From the NCBI GenBank assembly GCA_017395935.1, contig JAFQNL010000020.1, positions 1 through 64,000 on the forward strand: 64,000 nucleotides of DNA. Direction: 5' to 3'. Each line of letters begins with the position of its first letter. Position 1 is the stretch's first letter. Positions 42,227-49,915 of this stretch are shown here, in pieces. This DNA comes from Oscillospiraceae bacterium. GTDB lineage: Bacteria > Bacillota > Clostridia > Oscillospirales > Oscillospiraceae. The translations under genes were made by a program, and so were the position numbers. Below the pieces are notes generated by a model that was not told where the DNA came from, ran no database searches, and was given only the letters and a program-made list of their open reading frames with translations.

Positions 42227-44593
42227 ATGGAACTGTTTCAATGGAAGAACCCCGGACAGATCGGCCTGATGGCCGAAGCGCTCTTCCGGGAGGAACGGGC
42301 CACCAAGGGTGTGCTCAACGGCTGGTTTCTCTCCCGGGAGATAGCGGCTGACGCCACTGAGGGAAAGCAGCTGGATCAGGAGACCAAAGCGGCCGCCGAA
42401 CTGGAGGCAGTCATTGCTTCCATGCCGCTGGAGATCAGCGAACACGCCATTTTTGCCGGCACGCAGCGGGATGCCTTTGCTGCCAGCTATGCCCTGATCA
42501 ACCCTGCCTTTCAGGTGGAGACCTTCAAGGGCTACTGCGACCCGCTGGAGGTTTATGATTACGCAACACCCACAGAGGAGATCCCCGCCCAGCGGATCGC
42601 TGCCATGCGGGAGCGGGCCTCCCGGTCGGACTATGTCCGGGATCTGAACGCTGTCTATCGGGACTGCGAGGAGTATACGGAAGAGGTGGCCTTCTTTGTC
42701 GAGCAGGTCACCGGCCATTTGATTCCTGACTTCCGGCCCGCCCTGAAGGAGGGCGTGCTCCCCCTGATCGCCCGGATCGAGGAGAGGCTGGAGAAGGAGA
42801 CGCTGGAGGAAGAGCGCCGTCAGGCGCTTGCCGCCATGAAGAGAGGGCTCAAGTGCGCCCTCGTTCTGGCCGAGCGCTACCGTGCTCTGGCGCTGGAACA
42901 GCTGGAGACCGCTCAGGACCAGCGCAAACAGGAGCTCCAGCTCATTGCCGACACCCTGAACCGGGTTCCCCGGGAGGGCGCGCGGAACCTGTATGAGGCC
43001 ATGCAGTCCTATCTGCTGCTCTGGCAGACCATGTGCATGGAGCAGGCACCCAATCCCTTTGCCTTCTCGGTGGGCAATGCCGACCGGATCTTCCAGCCCT
43101 ATGCCGGCCAGCTGAGCCGGGAGGAGGCAGCCGCCCTGTTCAAGCATTTTCTGGTCTTTTACAACGTAGGTGAGCGGAGCTGGGCAATCTCCCAGAACGT
43201 GCTCATCTCTGGCCGGGACGTGGCAGGCAATGACCTGACCAACGACCTGACTTATGCGATTCTGGACGCCTATTACGAGATGAACCTGCCCCAGCCTATT
43301 CTCTCGGTTAAGCTCCACCAGAATACCCCTCAGAAGCTCTATGAGGAGCTGGGCCGCTTCTTCTTTACTCCCGGCTGCCTGACGCCCTCTCTCTTTAACG
43401 ACGATTCCCTCTTCCAGACCCTGCGGGAGAACGGGGTGGAGGAGCAGGATCTGCCCAACTACGCCGTGGCTGGCTGCCAGGAGCCGCTGATCATGGGTAA
43501 GGACAATGCCAACACCACCAACTCCTGGTTCAATCTGGCCAAGATTCTGGAACTTACGCTGACCGGCGGTAAGAGCTTGCTCACCGGCAAGGAGATCGGT
43601 CCTCAGTCGGAAGAGGAGCCCTTCTCCCTGCTGAGCAATATCAGAGAGCGCTTCTATGATCGGGCAGAGTGGTTTGCCCGGGAGATGGCAAAGGCGGCCA
43701 ATGGAGCTTCTCTGGCCCTGTCCAACCTCCGGGTCCCCTTCCTGTCCAGCTTTATGGGCGGTATTGAGACCGCCGCTGACCTCCGGGACGGCAAGACACA
43801 GGGCACTCGTTACAATGGCTCGGGCTGTCTGATCCACGGTCTGTGCGTGGTCTCCGACTCGCTGGTAGCCATTGACCATCTGCTGAAAGACCGACCGGAA
43901 GACGCCGGACGGCTGATTGACGCGCTGAAGGCTGACTTCGTGGGTTACGAGGAGCTGCGGGAGTATCTGAAGAGCTGCCCCAAGTTTGGCAATCACGATC
44001 CTGAAGCGGACCGGGAGGCCGCTGAGCTGGCTGACCGGATCTCCGATCTGATCCGGAGCCAGAAGAACTATCTGGGCAATCCCTTCCGTCCGGACTGGTC
44101 CTCTCCCTCGACCCATCTGCTCTACGGCTACTGGGTGGGCGCCACTCCCGACAGCCGGAAGGCCCGGGAGATGCTCAACTACGGCGTAGACCCCCTCTTT
44201 GGCGAGGCGGGCAATGGACTTGGCTTCCGCACTCTGTCGGCAATGGAACTGCCCTATCATCAGTTCAACGGCGGCGTCGCATCCCACTTTGGCGTGGATC
44301 CCAAGTATTTCACCGGCTCCACGATGGAGGAAAAGGGCCTGCAGTTCTACCGCCGGATCCTCCAGCCCCTCTTCTTCAATCCCATGAACCAGAAGCGGGC
44401 TCCCTTCTATCTCTATGTCAACGTGACTACTCCTGAAATCCTGCGGAAAGTGCTGGCTGAGCCCAAGAAGTACGCGCCCAACGGCGTCTACATCATGCGT
44501 ATCCACGGCACCTTCGTCAACTTTCTGGATCTCTCTCCCGCGATCCAACAGGATATCATCAAGCGTCTGGACCTCCGGTCCACCGCGTGCTGA
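42227..44593 (+). CDS. glycyl radical enzyme 2 (788 residues, atypical glycyl motif)
   Basis: A second PFL-superfamily enzyme of normal length. The thiyl Cys is C417 in YAVAGCQEP with E419, the diol-dehydratase/lyase-like arrangement. The radical Gly is G761 in MRIHGTFVNF, where most family members have RVSGYxxxF, so both residues around the glycine differ. It follows the activase by 32 bases and the sugar kinase gene starts 11 bases later. I cannot match it to choline TMA-lyase, glycerol/propanediol dehydratase, hydroxyproline dehydratase or the known sulfite lyases from motifs alone; assignment would need a structure-based comparison of pocket residues. Confidence 0.83.
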   Translation: MELFQWKNPGQIGLMAEALFREERATKGVLNGWFLSREIAADATEGKQLDQETKAAAELEAVIASMPLEISEHAIFAGTQRDAFAASYALINPAFQVETFKGYCDPLEVYDYATPTEEIPAQRIAAMRERASRSDYVRDLNAVYRDCEEYTEEVAFFVEQVTGHLIPDFRPALKEGVLPLIARIEERLEKETLEEERRQALAAMKRGLKCALVLAERYRALALEQLETAQDQRKQELQLIADTLNRVPREGARNLYEAMQSYLLLWQTMCMEQAPNPFAFSVGNADRIFQPYAGQLSREEAAALFKHFLVFYNVGERSWAISQNVLISGRDVAGNDLTNDLTYAILDAYYEMNLPQPILSVKLHQNTPQKLYEELGRFFFTPGCLTPSLFNDDSLFQTLRENGVEEQDLPNYAVAGCQEPLIMGKDNANTTNSWFNLAKILELTLTGGKSLLTGKEIGPQSEEEPFSLLSNIRERFYDRAEWFAREMAKAANGASLALSNLRVPFLSSFMGGIETAADLRDGKTQGTRYNGSGCLIHGLCVVSDSLVAIDHLLKDRPEDAGRLIDALKADFVGYEELREYLKSCPKFGNHDPEADREAAELADRISDLIRSQKNYLGNPFRPDWSSPSTHLLYGYWVGATPDSRKAREMLNYGVDPLFGEAGNGLGFRTLSAMELPYHQFNGGVASHFGVDPKYFTGSTMEEKGLQFYRRILQPLFFNPMNQKRAPFYLYVNVTTPEILRKVLAEPKKYAPNGVYIMRIHGTFVNFLDLSPAIQQDIIKRLDLRSTAC

Positions 44594-44604
44594 GGTAACA
44601 GGTT

Positions 44605-45918
44605 ATGAAAGCCATTGGTATTGACCTTGGCACCACCACCATCAGCGGCGTTATCATCAATGATGGTGGAATCTGCCATGCCCGCACGGTGAAAAACGAG
44701 GGAATCCTTCCCGGTTCAGCTGTCTGGGAAAAGATTCAGGACCCGGAGACCATCCTCCGACAGGCCAAAGAACTGCTTCGCCAGCTGCTGGAGATGGCTC
44801 CGGAGACGGAGGCCATTGGTATTACCGGCCAGCAGCATGGTATTCTCTATCTGGACCGGAAGGGCAAGGCGATCAGCCCCCTCTACACATGGCAGGACCA
44901 GCGCGGCGATCAGCCGAGAGAAGAGGGCGGGAGCTATGCCGGAGAGATCCGGCAGCGTACCGGCTATGCCGTCGCCGCCGGCTACGGACTGGTGACCCAC
45001 TATTACCAGACGAAAAACGGCCTTGTTCCTCCGGAAGCGGTTGGATTCTGCACCATCTGTGACTATCTGGCCATGGATCTCTGCGGTCTGATCCGGCCGA
45101 GGCTCAACTGCAGCCACGCAGCCGGCCTGGGCCTCTATGATCTGGAGCGGGAGCGGTTTGACTTACAGGCCATCGAGCGTCTGGGCATGGATCCGGCGCT
45201 GATTCCTGAGGTGACTGGTGAGCGGCTGCTGGGAAAGACGGAGTCCGGAATTCCCGTCAGCGTCGCCATCGGCGATAATCAGGCCAGCTTTATCGGCGCC
45301 ACATGGGGCGCTGCCGAGGGCGTTCTGCTCAACGTAGGAACCGGCAGTCAGGTTTCCATCTATTCCCCCAGGCTGCTGAATTGTCCCGGCCTTGAGACCC
45401 GCCCCTTCCCGGAAGGGGGCTGCTTGCTGGTGGGAGCCACCCTCTGCGGCGGTAGAGCCTATGCTATGCTGGAGGAATTCTTCCGCAAGACGGTAGAGCT
45501 GGTGACCGGTCAGAGTCAGGATTGCTATCCGGCCATGGGCCGCCTGCTGGAAGAGGAGGGGATTGCTCCGGACTGCCCGGTCTTTGTCCCCGCCTTTGCC
45601 GGCACACGGCAGGATCCTGACCTTCGGGGCTCGATTACCGGGATCAGCGTGTCCAATATGACTCCACGCCACTGGATCGGCGGTATGCTGCAGGGCATGA
45701 CGGAAGAACTGTGGCAGCTGTACTACTGCTACGGAAAGGACCATCCCGGACAGAGTCCACGGCTCTTCGGCGCGGGAAACGGCCTTCGCAAGAACAGAAC
45801 TCTCTGCGCTCTGCTGGAAGAGCGTTTTGGAAGCAACCTCACCCTCTCTGCCGGACAGGAGGAGGCGGCCTGCGGCGCGGCCATCTTTGCCGCCCGGGGC
45901 ATGAGACAGAGCACCTGA
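44605..45918 (+). CDS. FGGY-family carbohydrate kinase, sedoheptulokinase-like
   Basis: A 437-residue ATP-dependent sugar kinase. The N-terminal phosphate loop is GIDLGTTTISGVII. GITGQQHGILYLD and WQDQRGD contribute the sugar site, AIGDNQASFIGA and NVGTGSQVS the ATP site, and the C-terminal LFGAGNGLRKN and EEAACGAAIFA segments complete the fold. The short length and GDNQAS element fit the sedoheptulokinase-like branch better than xylulo- or glycerol kinases. It is tightly packed between glycyl radical enzyme 2 (11 bases) and the PfkB kinase (15 bases), so it acts on a ketose or polyol of this pathway. Confidence 0.85.
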   Translation: MKAIGIDLGTTTISGVIINDGGICHARTVKNEGILPGSAVWEKIQDPETILRQAKELLRQLLEMAPETEAIGITGQQHGILYLDRKGKAISPLYTWQDQRGDQPREEGGSYAGEIRQRTGYAVAAGYGLVTHYYQTKNGLVPPEAVGFCTICDYLAMDLCGLIRPRLNCSHAAGLGLYDLERERFDLQAIERLGMDPALIPEVTGERLLGKTESGIPVSVAIGDNQASFIGATWGAAEGVLLNVGTGSQVSIYSPRLLNCPGLETRPFPEGGCLLVGATLCGGRAYAMLEEFFRKTVELVTGQSQDCYPAMGRLLEEEGIAPDCPVFVPAFAGTRQDPDLRGSITGISVSNMTPRHWIGGMLQGMTEELWQLYYCYGKDHPGQSPRLFGAGNGLRKNRTLCALLEERFGSNLTLSAGQEEAACGAAIFAARGMRQST

Positions 45919-45933
45919 AAGGAGGCAGCAGCC

Positions 45934-46881
45934 ATGGAAAAAGAGTTTGATATCGTAGCCATTGGCACTATGGCTTACGATATGATCCTGCGCACGGTGG
46001 ACGAGACCGCCTTTACCAGAGATACCACGGTGCTGGAAAGCGTGGGTATCTCTTCCGGCGGCGGCGCGATGACCTCGGTCATTGCCGCACAGCGGGTAGG
46101 CTGTAAGACGGCACTGGTGGGCAGAGTCTGCAAGGATGCTTTCAGCAGCTATCTGCTGCAGGTGCTGGATGAGGCCGGAGTGGACCGGAGTCAGGTCAGT
46201 CAGGGAGAGAATGACGAGATGTCCCTGACCTACGCACTGGTTCGCCCAGACGGCAACCGGCATTTTCTGGGCCGGCCGGGAACCAATAACCGGAATCTAA
46301 CCATGGATACCTTCGATCTGGACATTGTCCGCCGGGCAAAGATTGTCAGCTACGGAAGCTATTTCGTCCTGCCCGGACTGGATGGCGAAGGCATCCGGAG
46401 GATTTTCACTGAGGCCAAGCAGGCCGGAGCCATTACGGTCGCCGACGTGGCCAACGACTCCTTCCATCTGGGACGGGAGACGGTGCTGCAGGATCTGCCC
46501 CTGATCGACTATTTTATCCCCAGCTACGTAGAGGCCGAGTATCTGACCGGCGAGCAGGATGTGGAGAAAATGGCCCGGTACCTGCTGAGCCGCGGAGCGA
46601 AAAACGTGCTTATTAAGATTGGCGAGGAGGGCTGCTATGTTGCAAACGAGCACCTTGCCCAGACCGTCCCCGCTTTCCATGTAAAGGCCTGCGATACCAC
46701 AGGAGCCGGAGACAACTTCGTCGGCGGCTTTATGGCCGGTCTGGCCGACGGCATGGAGCTGCTGGATGCGGTCCGCTTCGGCAACGCGGTGGCCGCCGTC
46801 AGTGTTACCGGCATGGGCGCCGTATCTGCCCTCCGGGACCGGAAGCAGGTTATGGAGTTGATAGAGAGCAGCCGCTCTTAA
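45934..46881 (+). CDS. PfkB/ribokinase-family sugar kinase
   Basis: A 315-residue kinase with ribokinase signature 1 (SSGGGAMTSVIAAQRVGCKTALVG) and signature 2 DTTGAGDNFVGGF at 254-266 (base D260). Members phosphorylate sugars or sugar phosphates, including the 1-phosphate of ketoses before aldol cleavage. Placed after the FGGY kinase and before a class II aldolase, it could make a ketose bisphosphate. RBS AAAGGAGG. Confidence 0.9.
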   Translation: MEKEFDIVAIGTMAYDMILRTVDETAFTRDTTVLESVGISSGGGAMTSVIAAQRVGCKTALVGRVCKDAFSSYLLQVLDEAGVDRSQVSQGENDEMSLTYALVRPDGNRHFLGRPGTNNRNLTMDTFDLDIVRRAKIVSYGSYFVLPGLDGEGIRRIFTEAKQAGAITVADVANDSFHLGRETVLQDLPLIDYFIPSYVEAEYLTGEQDVEKMARYLLSRGAKNVLIKIGEEGCYVANEHLAQTVPAFHVKACDTTGAGDNFVGGFMAGLADGMELLDAVRFGNAVAAVSVTGMGAVSALRDRKQVMELIESSRS

Positions 46882-46920
46882 CCATAGGAAAAAATCTAAA
46901 TTGTAAAGAGGAGATTCATC

Positions 46921-47781
46921 ATGGCAAAAGAATTGGATTCCCTGAAACAGTATCTGGTTGACGCACGGGAAAGAAAGTACGCCCTCGGCGGCTTCTGCTT
47001 CTGGAACTACGCCTACGGTATGTCTATCGCTCAGGTGGCACAGAAGCTGAACCTGCCCATGCTCTACATCATCGGCGACGCTGAAGTTAAGTTCTTTGGC
47101 GGTCTGAAGAACGCTGCCGCCGCTGCCCGCACCGTGGCAGAGAATGTGGACGTGCCGGTTATCCTCCACGCTGACCACTTTAAGGACTATGACGAGATCT
47201 GCCGGGCCATTGATGCCGGCTTCAAGTCGGTCATGATCGACGCCTCGGCTTATCCTCTGGAGGAGAACATTGAGCGCACCGCTAAAGTAGTGGAGTATGC
47301 CCACAAGTACGGCGTCTCTGTGGAAGGCGAGCTGGGCCGGATCGCCGGCAGCGAGCAGCATCTGTCTCTGACCGAGGCGGAAGCCATGCAGACCGATCCC
47401 GACGAGGCTGCCTACTTTGTGGAAAAGACCGGCGTGGACATTCTGGCCCTCTCTATCGGTACCGTCCACGGCGAGTATCGCTTCCCCCCCAACATCAATA
47501 TCCCCCGTCTGGTCAAGATTTCGGAGAAAGTCTCTATCCCCCTGGTCATGCATGGCGGCTCCGGCACTCCCGAGGATAAGGTGGCTGAGGCTGTGGAGCA
47601 CGGTATCACCAAGCTGAATCTGGCTACCGATCTGGTCAAGACGGTGGGCAAGGCGACTGCCAAAGTCCAGCAGCAGCCCGGCTTCGGCTACTCCGTGGCC
47701 AACCTCTATGCCCCTGCCTATGTTGATCTGGCCAACTACGCCGAGCATAAGATGCGCCTGCTGGCCAAGAACATCCTGTAA
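46921..47781 (+). CDS. class II ketose-bisphosphate aldolase (second in the locus)
   Basis: A 286-residue Zn aldolase: HADH at 83-86 (catalytic D85, Zn H86), VEGELGRIAG with the Glu region, GTVHGEYRFPP with the second Zn His, MHGGSGTPEDKV with the third, and KLNLATDL in the phosphate loop. It is clearly diverged from the aldolase at 30285 (different loops around Zn and a different N-terminus, ALGGFCFWNY rather than AVPAFNT), suggesting a different aldehyde product. RBS AGAGGAG. Followed by two aldo/keto reductases. Confidence 0.9.
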   Translation: MAKELDSLKQYLVDARERKYALGGFCFWNYAYGMSIAQVAQKLNLPMLYIIGDAEVKFFGGLKNAAAAARTVAENVDVPVILHADHFKDYDEICRAIDAGFKSVMIDASAYPLEENIERTAKVVEYAHKYGVSVEGELGRIAGSEQHLSLTEAEAMQTDPDEAAYFVEKTGVDILALSIGTVHGEYRFPPNINIPRLVKISEKVSIPLVMHGGSGTPEDKVAEAVEHGITKLNLATDLVKTVGKATAKVQQQPGFGYSVANLYAPAYVDLANYAEHKMRLLAKNIL

Positions 47782-47795
47782 CAGGAGGAAGGCAC

Positions 47796-48719
47796 ATGAA
47801 GCGAGTACGACTGAGCGATACGCTGACCATCGCTCCGGTAGCTGTTGGCACGATGAACCTCATGACCTGGGGTCTGGATGCCAAGGGACTGGTGGAGCGG
47901 ATCTATGAGTATATTGATCTGGGGCTGACCACTTTCGATCTGGCGGATATCTACGGCTCCGGCGAGTGCGAGAAGCTCTTCGGTGAGGCCCTCAAGCTGG
48001 AGCCCGGCCTCCGGGATCAGATTGAGATTATTTCCAAGGGCTGCATCGTCTACGACCAGCCTCGCCGCCCCTGGTTTGTAACCGAGTCTTATAACCTGTC
48101 CAAGGACTACCTGCTCACCGCCTGCAACCGCTCTCTGGAGCGGCTGGGCATCGACAGTCTGGATCTCTGGCTCCTCCACCGGCCCTGTCCGCTGATGGAC
48201 CCCGTAGAGGTGGCTGAGGCCCTGGAGCAGCTCCGGGCGGAGGGCAAGGTAAAGAACTTTGGCCTGTCCAATTTCCTGCCTGAGCAGGTGGCCGCGCTGG
48301 AAGCCTATACCGATATCCCCTTTGTTACCAATCAGATCCAGATGAGCGTCAAGTGCATGGACTTCCTGGCTGACGGCTCTCAGGAGGACGCCCTGCGCCG
48401 GAAGATGCCTCTTATGGCCTATTCTCCCGCCTGCGGCGGCAAGCTCTTCCGGAAGGATCTGAGCAAGGACGATCTGGCAACCGTTCAGGTGCTGGAGGAG
48501 ATCCGGCAGGAGCTGGGCGCTGAGACGCTGGACGAGGTCCTCTATGCCTGGCTCTACCGGCTGCCTGTCACTGTAGTTCCCGTCACCGGTACCGGTCGAA
48601 AGGACCGGGTCCTCCGGGCGGTCAAGGCTCTGGATCTGAAGATGAGCCGTGAGCAGTGGTATGATATTCTGCGTATCGCCCGGCCTCCCCATGTCTCCAA
48701 AAAGTATCACGATATCTGA
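47796..48719 (+). CDS. aldo/keto reductase 2
   Basis: A 307-residue aldo/keto reductase of the YdhF-like group: TFDLADIYGSGECEKLFGEA carries the Asp and Tyr, IISKGCIVYD the Lys and LDLWLLHRPCPLMD the His; NFGLSNFLPEQVAALEAY is typical of the substrate loop. It starts 14 bases after the aldolase with AGGAGG, so it is well placed to reduce the aldehyde released by that aldolase. It is distinct from reductase 1 at 37408. Confidence 0.88.
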   Translation: MKRVRLSDTLTIAPVAVGTMNLMTWGLDAKGLVERIYEYIDLGLTTFDLADIYGSGECEKLFGEALKLEPGLRDQIEIISKGCIVYDQPRRPWFVTESYNLSKDYLLTACNRSLERLGIDSLDLWLLHRPCPLMDPVEVAEALEQLRAEGKVKNFGLSNFLPEQVAALEAYTDIPFVTNQIQMSVKCMDFLADGSQEDALRRKMPLMAYSPACGGKLFRKDLSKDDLATVQVLEEIRQELGAETLDEVLYAWLYRLPVTVVPVTGTGRKDRVLRAVKALDLKMSREQWYDILRIARPPHVSKKYHDI

Positions 48720-48742
48720 TACCGGAGCAAAAGGAGCGGAAT

Positions 48743-49696
48743 ATGAGATACATTCGGATCAAGGGAGTGGAAAAACCTGTCTCCGTCATCGGCCTCGGCA
48801 CCATGATCATGGCGCCTGACCGGAAGGAACTCTCCTTTTCCATTCTGGACGCCTTCCTGCAGGGGGGCGGCACCCTCATTGATACGGCTGAGATCTATGG
48901 CGAGCCCGAGCATTACGGCTATGCTGAGAGTACGATCGGTATGTGGCTGAAGGAGCGGGGCTGCCGGGAGGAGATTGTCCTCATGAGCAAGGGCTGTATC
49001 CCGGATACCTGCGTTCCCCTTCATGGAGAGGGTTTGGCCATCTCGCCGGAGCACATCCATAACGCCATTGCCGGCAGCCTGAAGCGGCTGGGTACAGACT
49101 ATCTGGATATCTGGCTCCTCCATCGGGATGACCCCAACGTTCCCGTAAGTGTCATCGTGGAGGCCTTGAATCGGGAACTGGAAGCGGGCACAATCCGGGC
49201 CTATGGCGGCTCCAACTGGAGCACCCAGCGTCTGGCCGAAGCCAATGCCTATGCTGAGGCCCACGGTCTGGTAGGTATGGCGGCGTCCAGCCCCCAGTTC
49301 TCTTTGGCGACGGCCAACGAGCCCTTCTGGCCCACCACTACCTTTGTGGACGAGGAGACCCGCCGCTGGCATGCGGAGACCTGCCTGCCCGTTCTGGCCT
49401 GGTCCTCTCTGGGCCGGGGCTTCGTCAAGTACGGCGATCCCGCCGACCTGTCCAGACCGGATCTGGTTCGGACCTTCTACTCCAAGGACAACTTTGAAAA
49501 GATGGCCCGGGCAGAGGAGATCGGAAAAGCGCGCTGCGTCAGCAAGAGTGATATCGCGCTGGCCTATGTCACCTGCCAGCCTTTCCCCTCGGTGGCCCTG
49601 ATCGGTCCCGGCTCGGCGGAGCACGTCAAGTCCGGCACCGCTGTAGGCGATATCTGCCTGACCGGCGCCGAGCTGAACTATCTGGAACTGCGCTGA
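48743..49696 (+). CDS. aldo/keto reductase 3
   Basis: A 317-residue aldo/keto reductase: LIDTAEIYGEPEHYGYAEST holds Asp and Tyr, IVLMSKGCIP the Lys and LDIWLLHRDDPNVPV the His. The C-terminal part (VALIGPGSAEHV) matches the NADP-binding helix. It shows the LLHRDDP form common in the Gfo-adjacent, sugar-related group of the family. It ends the catabolic operon; a strong terminator follows. Confidence 0.88.
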   Translation: MRYIRIKGVEKPVSVIGLGTMIMAPDRKELSFSILDAFLQGGGTLIDTAEIYGEPEHYGYAESTIGMWLKERGCREEIVLMSKGCIPDTCVPLHGEGLAISPEHIHNAIAGSLKRLGTDYLDIWLLHRDDPNVPVSVIVEALNRELEAGTIRAYGGSNWSTQRLAEANAYAEAHGLVGMAASSPQFSLATANEPFWPTTTFVDEETRRWHAETCLPVLAWSSLGRGFVKYGDPADLSRPDLVRTFYSKDNFEKMARAEEIGKARCVSKSDIALAYVTCQPFPSVALIGPGSAEHVKSGTAVGDICLTGAELNYLELR

Positions 49697-49713
49697 GTAC
49701 CAGCGCGTATATC

Positions 49714-49753
49714 AGCCCCCGACAGAACTGTTGTGTCTGTCGGGGGCTTTTTC
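49714..49753 (+). terminator. terminator of the glycyl radical/aldolase operon
   Basis: AGCCCCCGACAGA / TCTGTCGGGGGCT with a nine-base loop and a TTTTTC tail. Confidence 0.9.
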
Positions 49754-49797
49754 ACGGGAGAGCATCACAAACTCGTTTATTAGTCAAACTATCTGTC

Positions 49798-49826
49798 TTG
49801 CAATGGATGCCGCTGCGTGATATAAT
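49798..49826 (+). promoter_or_regulatory. promoter of the acyl-CoA dehydrogenase/ETF operon
   Basis: TTGCAA, 17 bases, TATAAT; leader of about 85 bases with a small hairpin GACAGGC / GCCTGTC at 49852-49869. Confidence 0.8.
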
Positions 49827-49915
49827 TACCATGTAGTGCTATGAGCACCACGACAGGCGTCTGCCTGTCTGTTCCTACCCCTGTTTACGGATTCAGATGA
49901 AAAGGAGACATTCCT

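Noticed and set aside
39199-44548. Long minus-strand frames over the glycyl radical enzyme genes
   Set aside because: Antisense shadows; the plus strand carries radical SAM and glycyl radical motifs at the right places.
38511-44593. Glycyl radical genes as a microcompartment (choline or propanediol) operon
   Set aside because: No shell-protein, aldehyde dehydrogenase or phosphotransacylase genes are nearby.
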